Of a stretch of 64,000 nt of DNA, positions 1 to 13,800 are shown one piece after another (position 1 is the stretch's first letter; each line of letters opens with the position of its first letter). The notes beneath the pieces are model-generated. The model saw only the letters and a program-made list of their open reading frames with translations. It ran no database searches and had not been told where the DNA came from. A program made the translations under genes and the position numbers. The stretch spans positions 7,443,568 through 7,507,567 of the forward strand of contig VYZI01000005.1 in the NCBI GenBank assembly GCA_013397695.1, written 5' to 3'. Source of the DNA: Centropus unirufus. Taxonomy: Eukaryota > Chordata > Aves > Cuculiformes > Centropidae.

Positions 1-3000
1 TGTGATGAAGCTTATTAAAACAAATTGATAATTTTGGGAGGCTGAAATTTTTCTGTTTCCTCATGATAGCAAAAATGCATTCCATAAACAAAGAGAACTG
101 GCTTTAATAATATTAAAATTGGTACTAACTAGAAAATAAATTAATAGGGTTCTTGTTCACTGGGAATGACAGGTATATCTCTGAGGTTTATAGAAGATCT
201 TAATGCTTAAAAGACTGGGAAAGGCATTGTTCACTAGAATTCTGAGTATGCAATTTCTCTTTAAATTATCTTCTGACATCTTCCTGAAAGCTGGCATTGT
301 AGCTTGGCACAATACCACAGTAAAGTTCTCTGGTCCAAACGGAATTTGATGAATTGCCGAAAAAGTACTTTTCCCTTGCCTCTGGTCAGGAAGAATAACA
401 GGGACATTGGCCTTTCTCAGAGTGTTCCTGCTCCAAACAGAAATGTTTTCTAAAGTAACTTGTAGTGGAAAAACTAGAGATGTACTGAATATCTATCAGC
501 TCTGAATGTGATTGAACTGTCTGGGTAGCTGACACAATACCCATGGAAGGCTTTGATGGATGCTGTGACAATGTCTCCCAATGTGGCCAGGATGTGCAGT
601 GCCCCTGGGGCATCAGTTACCCAGCTGCAGTGTGTTGCATCCCTCCTGCACTTCTGCACTTCTAGCTATACGAAATACGAAGCAGTACAAGGCACTTGAA
701 GAACGAGCTAGTACAAGAGGGAAAGGAGAAATTCAGGAAGTGCAGTATCCATACCTCGCTGCCATTGGAGCCATGATGGTATTCAGTGACTTGAGAAGAT
801 AAGAAATGTGCAACCAGGCCAAACCAGTGGTTCCTTTTGTCCAATATTCTCTTCCCAGAAGTCCCAATAAAAGATACAATTGACAAAAAAACACGAGCCC
901 TCTTGTTGTTCATTACTCTCAGGCTAGCCTGGCACCCACAACTGTCCTATTAGGTACATACCTCATACTTGTTATTTGATTTGCTTACCAGCAAATGGAT
1001 GGCTAAACAATCCATTTCTCTGTTTTCTCACTACAGGAAAATTCTTCTAGAAAAATTCTCACATAGCATCTATAAAAAAAATCATAATATTAGAAGGGTT
1101 CAAAAGAGGTTTCACATGAAGGTTTTTTAGCCAGCTTTTTCTGCCTTTCTCAACATACACATAGGTGCATGCAGGGACCTGGAGGTATACCAGTTCGTGG
1201 ATATAGCAGGGGGCACTTTAGAAGAAGGAAATACCTTTTGAAAATGGGGATTCGGATCAGTGTATTGTTACAGAAACTTTTCCCTTGCTCCCCACATAGC
1301 AGACGAATGCAGCACCACAGAGATTTGATCCAGATAGGTTCTGGTCAGCTGGTATCTTTAAGTCCAAGAGAAGAAAGGCAGGAGAATATATATAAAAAAT
1401 AAAGATTGTTGTCAAGAGATAGAACAACTTTACATTAACAAACTACAAGAAAAGATAGTTTACCCTTCAGGCACACACTAACAGGGTTTCTATTGTCCTG
1501 GAAGTTTCCCTGCTTAAATCATCTGCTAAATTTTCTGGATGTCAAAACTAAATTCCCTAAAGGGGAAACAACCACCTCATATTGCTCAGCTGTGATGCTT
1601 ACAGAGGATTAAGAATCAGCCAAAGCCCAAACAAAATCTTGCAGGCATGTGGCCTAATACAAATCAGAGATGGCAGTCTTGCCTTCATGGAGGTCTGGGG
1701 GCGGGGGGCGCATCCTCATAAAAGACGTACAAGTGTGTTATCACATTCAGCTTGACAATTTTCCTAGTTGAGAGGAGATTGTTGGGTTTATGTGGCTCAA
1801 ATTAACCACACTATGATCTAAAGTGGAAAACATAGTGTGGCAATGAACGGGAGCACCCCTTTTCAGCCATCAGACAGCACAACACCAGCACACACGTCTT
1901 GGGTGGAGTGTACACAAGAGAAACACATTCCTCATAATCAAGGGTAATTCGAAAGGCAAACAGTGACCAGAAGAGCATGCTATCCAGCAGAAGACTAATC
2001 CTGAACCCAACTCCACAGACGGTTAGACAGCCTGCTGCAATGCCAGGGCAGATGCCAGGGAAGAGACCAGCCACAAACCGAACAGGCATACAATCCAGAG
2101 CTTGGCATCTGGGTTCTTCAGCTGCCAGCCTTCCCTCATGAGTAGCCACAATGGTTGGCTCTTGTGCAGAAAACAACAGAGGAAGAGGCTAAAGAGGTCT
2201 ATGTGCCACATTGCCAGCGCTGGGAACAAGCAGTGCCAAGTGAGTATTGCAGTTTCATGCACGTGCCAATGTGCTTTGGAACCATTTTTACATTTTCAAA
2301 AGTAACAACAGAATTCCTGCATAAAGCAAGACAAGCTCTAACATCAAGGACAGTTTGCCTTCATTTTTCATATTTTTGTGTGTAAATTTCTTTTTAACTT
2401 AATTTCGTTTGCCTCACATACACTTCAGACAGCTGTGGTAGAGAAATGGCCTTCGTGCCTCGCACTTCATAGTGATAAAATATTTGAATCTACAGGAATA
2501 CGTGCAAATCAGTTAATTTCATAACCAAATGACAAAGCCCCAGCTTGTAAGCCTCTGTTTTACAACATGAGCAATTACTCCAAAAAGTAGCTGCATGAAC
2601 CCCGGTGCCACTGCATGCTGAGGAGCAGCACAGCACCATATGAAGTTCACCTTATTCTCTTTACAAACCCTGTTCTGCCCTGTTTATACTGAATTGACAC
2701 TTTAATCAGAAGGTATTGTTTTTTATATTAATCACTTCTTGCGTATTTATCTTGTTTTGGAGCCTTTAGGTTATGAATTTACCAAATAGGTATTACTAAA
2801 CGTGTGTATTTGTACGTGTGTATATGTGTTCTCCAACATTTGCAATCCAGCAGAGTTGTTTGATTCAGATGTTATTTCCTGAAACTGCCTGAATAAGTGC
2901 ATTACTTTGAGAAGCTTTTGTCTCACATCGGGATAGTGTGTTCCATTGTTTGCATGTGAGTACACAGTCAAAAAGAATTGCGGTGAGCAAGAAGCCTGCA

Positions 3001-6000
3001 AAAGGGCTGGGTGAGCCAATTATCCAGTGAAGACTGCTTTTCATTTCTGGAATGTCTTTTAAGATAGGAGCCCTATTCAGTTATGGAGACATCTTTAGAT
3101 GCTGATTTTGGAGCAAAAGTGATTATTGTGAAACCTTAAGGTAATCAAGAAAAGTATTTTGAATATCGCTATGTTGCTTTGGTGCTATGGGGGTGAGACC
3201 TATACAGTGAAACAGAAAGACTACATCTAGGAGTTGTGATGAGGAAATTTTTTTGCCTGATTTGTTTTTGGTAGGAAGAGTAAAATGTCAAGGAACGCAA
3301 GGTAACAAATGGCTAAAATCCTTTTATTTTTTCAAGTTATGGTACCAAGATAGGAATCAGCCTTTCTCCTGAGAGCTTCTAAAAGATCCATCTTTACCTA
3401 TAAACCACACTTACTAAGAGTAGCTACACTACCTCCCTGTAAAGGCATTCATTCATCTGTAAAACACATTTTCTCTTTGCCACATTCAACCTCTTCTCTT
3501 CCTCTCCACTTAGACTATTCCTCCACCTACTCCTGGTTTTCAAATATACATCAAAATACTCGATCAAATTAGAGCAGTACATCTTATGTTGGGGGTGGGG
3601 GGTGTCCTAGCTGTGTCTTATTAATTGTACCTGCAGTTTTATAAGGGCAAATAACTGCAACATAGCAATCACGCAATTGTGTGTTGTTTGTAATTATTTT
3701 AATTGCTCAAAATTGGCATCTTTTCCCATTTGTGCCAATGCTGTAAGCTCCACTAATATCTCTTAAAGAGTTAACAATACGAATCTCAGCTTTGAATGGA
3801 AAGAGAATTATTCAAACCCATACATTTTCTCAAAATCCTACCTATGACAGGCTCTAGATAAATCACAATATATTCTGAGCAAAGAGAAGATGTGAAGGAT
3901 TTTACAAATTTGAACCATAATGTTTAAAAGAATAATACACTGTATATGCTGGCTTACTGAAAATAAGTAAAATATTCTTTATCCATACAGATACAAGCTG
4001 GCTGGCATTTGTTTTCTCTCCCTGAATACAGACATTTTTCATTGCACACCTTTTTATAGCTGTTCTTGTTTTGATATTTATTTTTCATTCCATGCATTTT
4101 ATATAACGCAGGAAAAAGCAGGTGCACTCCATCAGGTTTTAGTGGAAGAATTAGATTTACCAGTTTTCAGTACCATACTCAAGGGCTTCTTCCACTTGCT
4201 GCAAGGCTGAATTTAGCCCTATGATGGGTGAAGCCCTGATTCTACTGTCACCCATATCAAAGACAGCAGCAATGCTTGTGCAAGCAAGATCAAGTTCTGC
4301 TGATCTGCTTTTGAAATGAAAAAAAATCAGCAGATTTCTGTTCACATGTGTGGGTTTCACTTGTCCAGCTTTGGAAACCAGTTGCCAATTGCATGAGATT
4401 CATCAGGCCGTCTCCTGCTTTTATTGGTTGATTTTACTTTTTTGCCTCTGATATATAAGATACAGTCACAGTTGCAGGTAAAATGTGGAACTAAGGCAGA
4501 TTTTTGCTCTAATATTGTTCAATCAAATGTTCCACAAAATCTATGTCCAAGTCCTCAGCTGGTATAAATTGCTATAACAATTTATCCAGCGGCACAATGC
4601 CCTTTTACAACAGCTGATGTTCTGACCCCTGTTTTCTTAACACAAATAGCCATCTATTGTGCTGCTGCAAGCATAGCCCATGATGTTTTCTCATTTATTA
4701 AATGCTTTAGTGGAAAAAGTGAGGTAGGTCAGAAGGAAACACATCATTATTGACAGTTTTGAATATCCACTTCCTCATGCCCAGTACCAGGATCATGTTC
4801 CTCAATGTCTCTACCTGCTTTATTTCCATACTTACCTCACTCTACCTCAGTAGACTAGAATCTCTTCTTTGCAGGTAGCAGCTGTCAAAGCAATGAATAC
4901 ATCTTGACAATATTTGTCCCTTGCAGGTGACACTTTCTCATTTTGCCATTGCTAGAACAGTGCCTGCCAGGAAGTATTTCAGAGAGGGCAGACTTAGGGG
5001 CAAAGCATGCACAGCTGCTTGGGCCAGGTACTCCTGCTACCCGTGCTTCTACACAGTCAGTGCTCAGCAAATGCACTCTGAGCCTTCAGCTGTTGGTCCC
5101 ATTTACTTCCCTGGGGTGAGATCAGTTTTACAGTGTGAGCAAAGTGACATTTCCTTAATTCATGCTCTGAGCTTTGCAATGATTTTTGGTCACGTCTCTT
5201 ACTAATATGATAGATGTTAGAAGTGAACTCGATGAATGCAAGATCTTGCAACTAAACTATGTCCTAGTATGCCTTAGACATGTTTTTCAGAATAATCTGA
5301 AATGTCAAACATATGGCAAGACAAAGAGACAAAGAATTCCATTCAATTGGGCATATTAAGTAGAGAGAATAATTTTGGCTTAACTGGCAGTTTCACCAGG
5401 TAAAATGCACCCCATTGTATTAATGGGAATTTTCCCACTGATAGCTAGGATATGATCCTTGATTTTTTATTGACACGTTATTTATGTCAATATATATATT
5501 TACAAATGTATATACTTAATCAAATATCTCTACTAATAAAAAAAACTATTTTTTGCTCTATAAATTGGTTCTGAAGTGGGCTACATTTCTTACTACAGCC
5601 TTTGAAATTGTGCTCTAGCACAGAATTATATATCACAATTTGATGAACTGATATAAATACATTGCTACTGAAGTGAGGTTCCCTCTGTGCTTGACTCTGT
5701 TTCTGTCCAGCCCACCTCCGAGGCTGTTAAATACTGTCACTTGCTTAGAGAGGTGGTGGGAATGGAAAAGGTAGGAGCAAAGGATAACAGCATGCTATAT
5801 TTATGGAGAAGGATCCATTTTTAATATCTCTGAAGTTCACATTTATATCCCAGTCATCTGCACTACATCTTCACATACCTTTTGTACTGGTTTAGTATCT
5901 TTGCCACTCTTATTTTTCATATATGATCTTCAGCCAGTCTGGGGAAAGCACAACTTCCCACTCTGGCTTTTCCAGGATAAAGAAATCCACTTCTGTCTGT

Positions 6001-6455
6001 ACATAGACTTTGTCAAGGTGAGCATAAAATTAGTCCTTTACAAAATATAGACAGATATGAATATTTTATTGAAAAAAATATGTTAAACTAATAGCAAAGT
6101 AAGTTTGAAATTCGTAGCACAGAGTTTCCCATATGGTTAAGCATTAGCAATGGTAACACTACAGGGTACTCATGTCAACAAAATCTGCATAGTATTCTCT
6201 CACCTCCTTGCGTCCACCAGATCATGTATTATTAGTGAACACATGTAGGAGCCAGGGGATCTTGCTATCTTCCATGCATGGGTACCTCATCAATGCTATA
6301 GCTCATAAATGTCTCATCTTTTTATTCTTTATTCTGGCAGTCAATGGAAAACTAGGCTCTAGTAAATACCTTCTACGATAGCCAATGGTAAGGTGCTCAA
6401 TATAAAATAGTAAGGTAAGAAAATCATGTTGAAGATGCTTCTTTTTGTAGTTCCT
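1..6455. other. Unique AT-rich DNA, no gene recognised
   Basis: I read both strands and found no open segment that resembles a known protein family; the longest open stretch, on the minus strand at about 1811-2176 (121 codons), has no recognisable motif and no coding-like composition. There is no tRNA, rRNA or obvious transposon. A possible splice-bounded 70-base open segment lies at 2170-2239 and is discussed as a weak finding. G-runs occur at 1697-1709 and around 3592-3602 but are too few for a quadruplex. A short TA-rich run lies near 5490-5515. Confidence 0.5.
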
Positions 6456-6461
6456 GGACCA

Positions 6462-6530
6462 AATTTTGCTCTCTGTTACACCCTCAGAATGCCCAGTAAA
6501 TTTGGCTAACCAAAAAATACAGAAAACAAT
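6462..6530. repeat. Possible remnant of an ancient amniote interspersed repeat
   Basis: The stretch beginning ACCAAATTTTGCTCTCTG and continuing through a TTACACC block resembles a widespread, old amniote repeat in which phrases such as 'CAAATTTTGCTCTCAGTTACAC' recur, often as a palindrome. I know this pattern from reptile and bird genomes but cannot name the family with certainty. Similar phrases recur at about 43,628-43,665 and 55,922-56,005. The match is short and made by eye, so this is a tentative call. Confidence 0.25.
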
Positions 6531-9500
6531 AATTTTGATTTGGCAAATTTGAGTTATTTTTACAGCAGACTAATAGGCACCATAAGTAACTTAATTCGGA
6601 GAGGCTCTCCTGTTGTTTCCACTTTTACCTGAAAATATTGTCAGGAGATACACACTTCATGAGCCACTGAATTCACTGGATTTCACACTGAATAAGGCAG
6701 CAACGTCTTAAAAAGCAGAACTGCAACAACATACTCTGCTCTGAATTATAAGCACCTGATGCATTTATTTGCCTAGTTTTAGCACTTCTCTGTGCAAAAT
6801 CAAAGCCTAAACATTTAGCTGCACTACTTTCCTTGGCACTTTACTTATGATTACTTTCTGGTTTCGCTTGTCCAGACATAAATATCTTTTTTTTCCCTTT
6901 CCAAGTCAGCTATATAAATATTTACTGTATATTTCTCCTCATAGTTTCAGCACTTGTGTAGTCCTTACATATTCAATCAAATCCTTTCATACAGACTTGT
7001 TCACTTGTGTTTATTCCTTTCATTCTCAGCTTGGTTTTTTAGCTAGCAGGGACTCCTTAAGGTACACATTTCTAGTACCTTCTTGTTTGGACATCATCCA
7101 AGACTGGAATTCATAAAATGTTAATGTTTGGTTCATACATAGGAGAAATACTTTTAACAGTGCTCTAAAATTTGGAGCAAAGTGATGACTTGATAAAAAC
7201 ATGTGGAGGAGGCCTGCAACTTGCTTACCCTGTTTGTGGATACTGTTTGGGAAGTTTGAGCTCTGGTGGTATCTTTTCCGTTCGTTGCTCAGTTGGTTTA
7301 TTCCCACCTTAGCTGACAGGCTCTAAGTGGAAAGCTGTCATGTTTCAGCTGCAGGTATCTGATAAAGCTCACATGCACATTGACCAAAATGCTGTTCCAG
7401 TCCTCATATTTTCAGGTATGCTATCACTTCCATCCTCCTTTCAGTGAATACTGATGCTATTAAAAATAAAGCATGAGTTTTGTCTGAAACCTGTTTCCAA
7501 ATAAGTGCAGCAGCATAAGTTAGGATCCATGATGAAAAGATACTGGCTACAACCATGCATTTTTTTTAAGTACAGCCGTTTTCCTCAAGCTCACACACTG
7601 CAGAGCTGGTTTTCAGCTAACAAGTACTGAGGGCAGGTCAGCTGTCATCCCACGGTCCTTTCAAGCTCAGGTAGAAGCTCAACCAGAAGCCATGGTCCTC
7701 ATTGGGGCACTTAGCACTGGTCACTACTTCCTCATGCAGGGCTGGCAGGAGGAAACATACTCAAACAGCCCTTTCACCACCCTACCTCCACCAGTGAAGC
7801 TGAGGAAATGGAGGACCATTTCCATTCACCTTACAGCGTTTCTCTCTGCCATACAGGAAGAAGAGCATTCACATGCATGTTAATCTATCCCATTAGCTCA
7901 CACACAACATCTTTCATTAAAAAGGAAACCCATCCCTACCTTCTTTCAAATATCTGTGCAGAAGAGCACCTTACAATTCAGGTATGACTGAGCTACTTTC
8001 AGTATCAGCCTTGATTATTATCTCCGTGAGGAATGACTCAACTTCCACATGGAATAAAAATTACCCTAACCTTCAGCCATAGCATTAAGGTATCTGTCAT
8101 GCCGTTTCCCCTTCACATTTCTGAGAACAGATAGAAGTAGAAATAAAAAATTAAAAATATTAGATATTGCCTTTTGACTTGACTAACACAATAAAGCAGC
8201 ATCATAAACTGAATCATGGAAGTCTGCAGTCTTCATTGCTCCCTTTGCTGGTATTACTTCATGGATATTGGAGCCCTTAGGGAAGCTGGAATATGAATAA
8301 AGATTTTTTTTTAAATCGGTCGTTTTTTCTTGGTTCTGTTTCTAAAAATAATGCAGTTTGCAAAAAACAGAAGGTTTGGTTTATAACACAAACAAAATTG
8401 TTACATTCTGAATGGGTTGTAAGTACCTGATTCTTTGCCTTTTTACTCATCCCTGCTAAAAAAAAATAAAAATCTGCAAATCCATTTGCTAACCAGCTGC
8501 ACCTCTGTACTGAACAGATAACAACCTGTGCAAGCCAGGCTTTGCTGTGAATCGGTGCTGATAGGCCTGAATCTCATAGCTTTTTTTAAATGCTAATGAC
8601 AAGAAACAGTTCCTAAGCCAAAACGCTCTTGTAGATCTGTCTACTTCTATTATGACTGATATTTGCTTGTAAGTACATAGAACACTTGTTCACTGTGCCT
8701 TATCTGCTATGGTGCAGCATGCTGACCTACATACCATTCAGCACAATATGATGCACAAACATCTTCTATATAATTTTTCATTTTCGACTTAAAAACAGTA
8801 GAGGCAAAATAGGATTGCTGCAAATCTAACAAAGCGATGGCATTATTTCCAAATAAAAATGTGCATTTTTCCAAAGAATTTATTTGTCTAGCAGCATGAA
8901 GTTCATACATAGCAATGCTTAAAAAGGGTGTTGAATTGCGATTAGGAAGGAAGGACTTAGGAAGAAGAACAAACCACATCTTTTCTACTTACATAGAATA
9001 ATTAAGCTAACTTATTTCTCATCACAATTAAAAGTTCAGCCTTTCTGAACCATGTTTTCACAATGTCACTAAGTGCTGCTGATATAAGAATGCTGAAATA
9101 AGTGTGATAATAACAATAAAGGATGATGGATAGAAAAGGATACAGTAGCTAAGGAAACAGAAATGATAGTATATTACCTGCCATTGTCAGGCTAAACAGA
9201 ACTACAGTATTTATGATTTTTGCTGTGATGCCTGCTATGTTGTATAAGCCCAGCCTTTATGATGATACTTGTCTACTGAATTAAATAATTAATACATCAG
9301 TTTTTTATTGTAAATAAATCTGTTTTTCCAGTAGGCAAACATTATTTATATTGAGTAACAGAAATACAACCACAAATATCTCAAAAGCTTGTAGAAGAAA
9401 ATTTACTTTAAGAGGTAAATTTTAAGAGCAAAACTGAAAGTCCCATTAATTCAGAACATTTCTAATCAACTTATATTCTGAAATGTTAACAAGGACAGGA

Positions 9501-12500
9501 AAAAAAAAACTGGTCAAACAATAGGAAAAAAAAGAGATGCTTTGCCTTGGCAGGATACAGTAATCCTAATTCTAAAAATGTATATAACTATAAATAACTT
9601 CTACATTTTAAAATTGTGTAAATAAACTTAAAGACATTTTTATAAAAATCTTTTTTATACATCTACTGAATTGAGACATATTTATTGCCCTGTTATTACC
9701 TCTACATCAAAAAAAGTAAACAGTATACAAATTAGAGGAAGCATTAATGTTTAATCTTATAAGAATTTTAAATTAATGACTCAATATGTATGTACTATTT
9801 ATTAGATTTTTTAAGAAAGGACTAATTTTCCAATCTATGCACATTACAATTTTTGTTTGCTTGTTTGTTTTCTGGTGAAACATAGTACAAGAATCAGCTT
9901 GAGAATTTAAACTACAAAAATAACAATAATTTGGGGACAAATTCAAGCACTAGTGAGGTCAACAGAAGTGTCTCCACTGATGATTTCAAGCCCTTGGTTA
10001 CCCTATTGGTTATGTTATCACAGGATGTTTCTCTGTTGTGGTATTTTAAAACCAGTAAATGACATGATAAAGTAAAATGCTTGGTACCTTTAGCTATTAG
10101 GCTTTGGTTTTATTTTAAAAATATAGGGCTATCTTTTAAACAATTGTGTCTGGATTGGTTATAACTATCTGATGTTTTTTGTATTTCACCTTTACCTTCT
10201 TGTACAAGCTCTGAAGACACCATCTGCCAGACCAGCCACTGACTTTTCCTAAAGTGACAAGCAAAGTCTTGACTCATGTTACTTATATATCATTAATGAG
10301 AATAGCATCTTTTAAATCCACAAGTAGCTTCATGAGTCTAACATATAAAAGGTTTGCAGTGATGTGGCTTCCAGAAGTATATTGTTACAGATGCCAGTCC
10401 ATCTTCTGGTATCACCCCACGATTGATGCTGCTTTTGGTAAATTTTGGTAAAAGTATACTTATTTGGTAAATAAGATAAATTTTCCATCCATGTATCAGA
10501 AGTGTTTTCCAGATTCCTTTAGTAATTTTACAGTACCCGTCAGAAAAACTTTGGACCAGTCCTGCACCTATTATCCACTTAAATAGCAGCATACATAACT
10601 GTGATTGTGTCCAGCAGTTATGAGTTCCCTGATAACAGAGGCAAAGGCCAGAATTCAGACCCACAATCCACGTTTTGCACTGAAAACACTGGCTAGTAGT
10701 TGAGCTATAACTAGGGTTCAAATCATTCACTGTGCTTAGGAAAATGCAAGATTGGGAAATCACCTTATTAATTCAGCTGCAATGAATTAAACTTGTTGGG
10801 GCTCAACACTCAATGCACAAAGAGTGCGTGAGCCTAACCTGAGATGAAGTGCTCAGTGCAATATTTAGGCTGGAGTGTTTCCACTCACATGTGCTTCCAA
10901 CCTTTGTCTGCAGTGGCACATGGGTGCACATTTGCATGTAAACATGAGTAGTACATAAATATAGTCTGTGAGTGCCTGAATGCCCTTGTAGCCACTTTCG
11001 TGTTCAAGAACTATTTTAAAGGTGAGGAACTCTGCCAGAATCTTACCATACCATTTAAGACTGATATGTCGTGGTGCATTGCACTTGGAATGGTCTTCTA
11101 AGCTCATTTAGGGTTGGGTGATTTTATTCTTTTGTTTCCAAAAGGAATAACAGAGAGGAAGTCTCTAAGATATACATTGGTATAGTTCTTTCTCATTGAA
11201 TTCCCTGGTGCCTCTTAAACACAAACATGTCTGAAATAGGGGTTACTGTGACATACCTTATACAGAAGAGCATGGCTTGTAAGGGTTACATGCCTTGTGC
11301 AAAGTCTAGTGGGAAATCTGTACAGGAATGATGGAATAAATTTCAAATCATCCCTCTTTTCATCTTTGTTTAGACCAGTACATTATATGGGTTCTTTGTC
11401 TTTCAGCTGCAGCTCCTGAAAAAATTTTTGTTATCCTAAAATGTATACAGAACACAGTCCTCACCCTCCAATGTGAGTAGGTACAAGTAAATATTGTCAT
11501 TCTGAAGGCTGAATCTTTTCCATGAGTATCACTTGTCATTGACCAAATAAACCAAGTCTTCTAGCACAACACTGGAAACACAGCTAGTGTCTGCATATTA
11601 ATTAGCCTTCCTGACCTGAATAGACTATTACCTAGGGCCCTGGCCTTCATTTCCTGAGCACCCTAAACTCCACTGCAATGAATAAAATGAAAGGCAAGGC
11701 CTTTATTTTGGAATTACATTATATGAAAATACTGCCATTGCCTAAGAGATGGGATTTCTGAAAGGGCCATGGAGAGTTTCTGACACTGTACAAAATAATG
11801 ACATTGTTTTGTTCCAGATGAGGTTCTATGCCCCTCTAAATGTCTGTCACCCAAAGCTTAGACCATCCTTTGTGCCTTAGGAAATGTGCCCTATGGTCAA
11901 GGTTCTCATCATTTTGACCAAATATGTGTGTAACTTAAATCTGTTCTCAATTTTAATAAAAGAAAATGATGTAATACTATAAAAATAGCTTTCTTTGATC
12001 CTAGAAGCACTTTATTACAAGGTTTGTAAGCCAAGTGGAATGAAAAACTTTTAAATAAAAAATTAATGCAAAAAAAGCAAAGCTGAGAGATAGCTAGATT
12101 TAAGAAATATTGCCTTTTTCTACTCAGAGCTTCTGCAAAAAGTATTTTTGTTTTAAAAAAATATGATTCCCCTTTCAACTCATTCCAGACACAATTTTAC
12201 AGGTAGGCTTTGTGACTCATTAAATCCAGCTTTGAAGATGCACCATAACATTAAGTATTACAATTATGATATACTCTAAAAGCCTGTTTGGAATCTAACT
12301 CAGTAAACTTTATTAATGATCTGAAAAAGGAGGCAAATTTACACATAATGTTTATCTGGGAGGTAAAGGGAGTGGGGATATTCATGGTGAGGGAAAAGCA
12401 ATCCCTCATGTTTTAATTTAGGGGAAAAAAAAAAGTAAGTTACTAAATCTGGCTAATAATTATCTGAAACTTTGCTCCTCAAAATTGTGCTTTTTCTGTA

Positions 12501-13800
12501 ACACACTGTTTTCATACATACATTACTAAGTAAAATGGACATCTGGAAAGGATCCAGTCCTTTTAAATTACAGGTATGTCTTCTCAACTTTTGCCTCAGT
12601 CGGTAAATAGTAAATATCATCCCCAGGAATACACTGGGTGCAGAGACAACAGGTTACGCAGTGTTTGATCGAGCTGAGTTTTATAGCAGAAGAGAAAAAA
12701 AGGAGTATTTTAAAACTATGAAGAATTTAATTTGACAGAAGGAATTAATAGGGAAGGATAGCGGCAAAAAAGGAGATTTAGAAAAGCCTGTACACATTCT
12801 TAGGCATGGAGACAATAGATCCTAAATGTAAGTTAAAAACAAAATGCATATATGCATCATACTGACAAGTTAAATAAAAAGGAAGGAAGAAGACATATAA
12901 ATATCTGAAAGGTGAGCAAGGCCATATAGGCTAGGAAGTCACCTGCAAAAAGCTATGCAAACACCATTATTTGCAACATTTAAAATTGGACTGTCCATGG
13001 ATCTAGAAAATGCACTCTGGAGAATAATTTTATGGGGAGGCAAATTAACAGACCAGCAAGGTCTCCTTCATTCCTTATTTATATGATAAATCCTTTGTAA
13101 AAACATTTACATCATGAAAATTTATCTTTCCATGATGTACAAAGAGTGGTCCCATTCTGGAAGATGCTGAGCAGCTGCTTGGAGGGCACAGGTACCCCGT
13201 GCTTCCAGTAGAGTCATGCCAAGTCAATGGTTATCTCCGAATTACAAAAAGCAAGAAAAAAAAATCAAAGTAAAGAGAGTATCTGCCAATATTCCATGAA
13301 CAGAAGCCCATTAAAACTAAGAGGACATTTGCCTTTAAATGGATGGATATCATTATGCATGCAAAAGTGCCCAAAAATAAAAAGGCAGAGTGACTGCATT
13401 TCGAGGAAACAGTTGAACGGCAGCAACCATTACCTTAGCAATTGCAGCACACGGCTCTGCAGTCTAAAATGAGGACATTCCCTTTGCTATGTGATTTACT
13501 TTGAGTGTGCCATAATCTTCTTTTTCCTCAGGTAAAATGTCAATGAGCAGTGTCCCAAATGTTTTCCCTGATCTTGTTAGGAGCCACTTTGTTTCCACAA
13601 GAATAAAACCTTGTGCTATGTTAACACTGCACAAAAACTAGCCCAAAAGGAGCTGGTATGAGAAGAGAAGCCTCATGCCAGGCAAGGATCGCACAGGACT
13701 GCCGCAGTGCAAAGAACGGATCCAAATCAGCCTTTCCACAGTCTGAGCAATAATGTGTTCTAGCTTAGGGCCAGCATGCAGACTACACTGCATCTCTATC
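6531..13800. other. Unique AT-rich DNA, no gene recognised
   Basis: No recognisable protein, RNA gene or transposon. The part from about 9,280 to 9,860 is strikingly AT-rich, with many short A and T runs. The minus-strand open stretch at 10,338-10,763 (141 codons) has no recognisable domain and reads like chance open sequence in AT-rich DNA. It overlaps a phrase (GGCCAGAATTCAGACC, near 10,647) that resembles ancient amniote repeats. The segment around 13,227-13,470 has a balanced, low-complexity-free texture that could be conserved non-coding DNA, but no alignment is available. Confidence 0.5.

Noticed and set aside
1695..1712. G-quadruplex
   Set aside because: Only two long G-runs are present in a short span, and there are no further runs nearby to complete four strands.
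10338..10763. 141-codon minus-strand frame as a gene
   Set aside because: No recognisable domain, and it overlaps phrases resembling an ancient repeat. Frames of this length are expected by chance in 64 kb.
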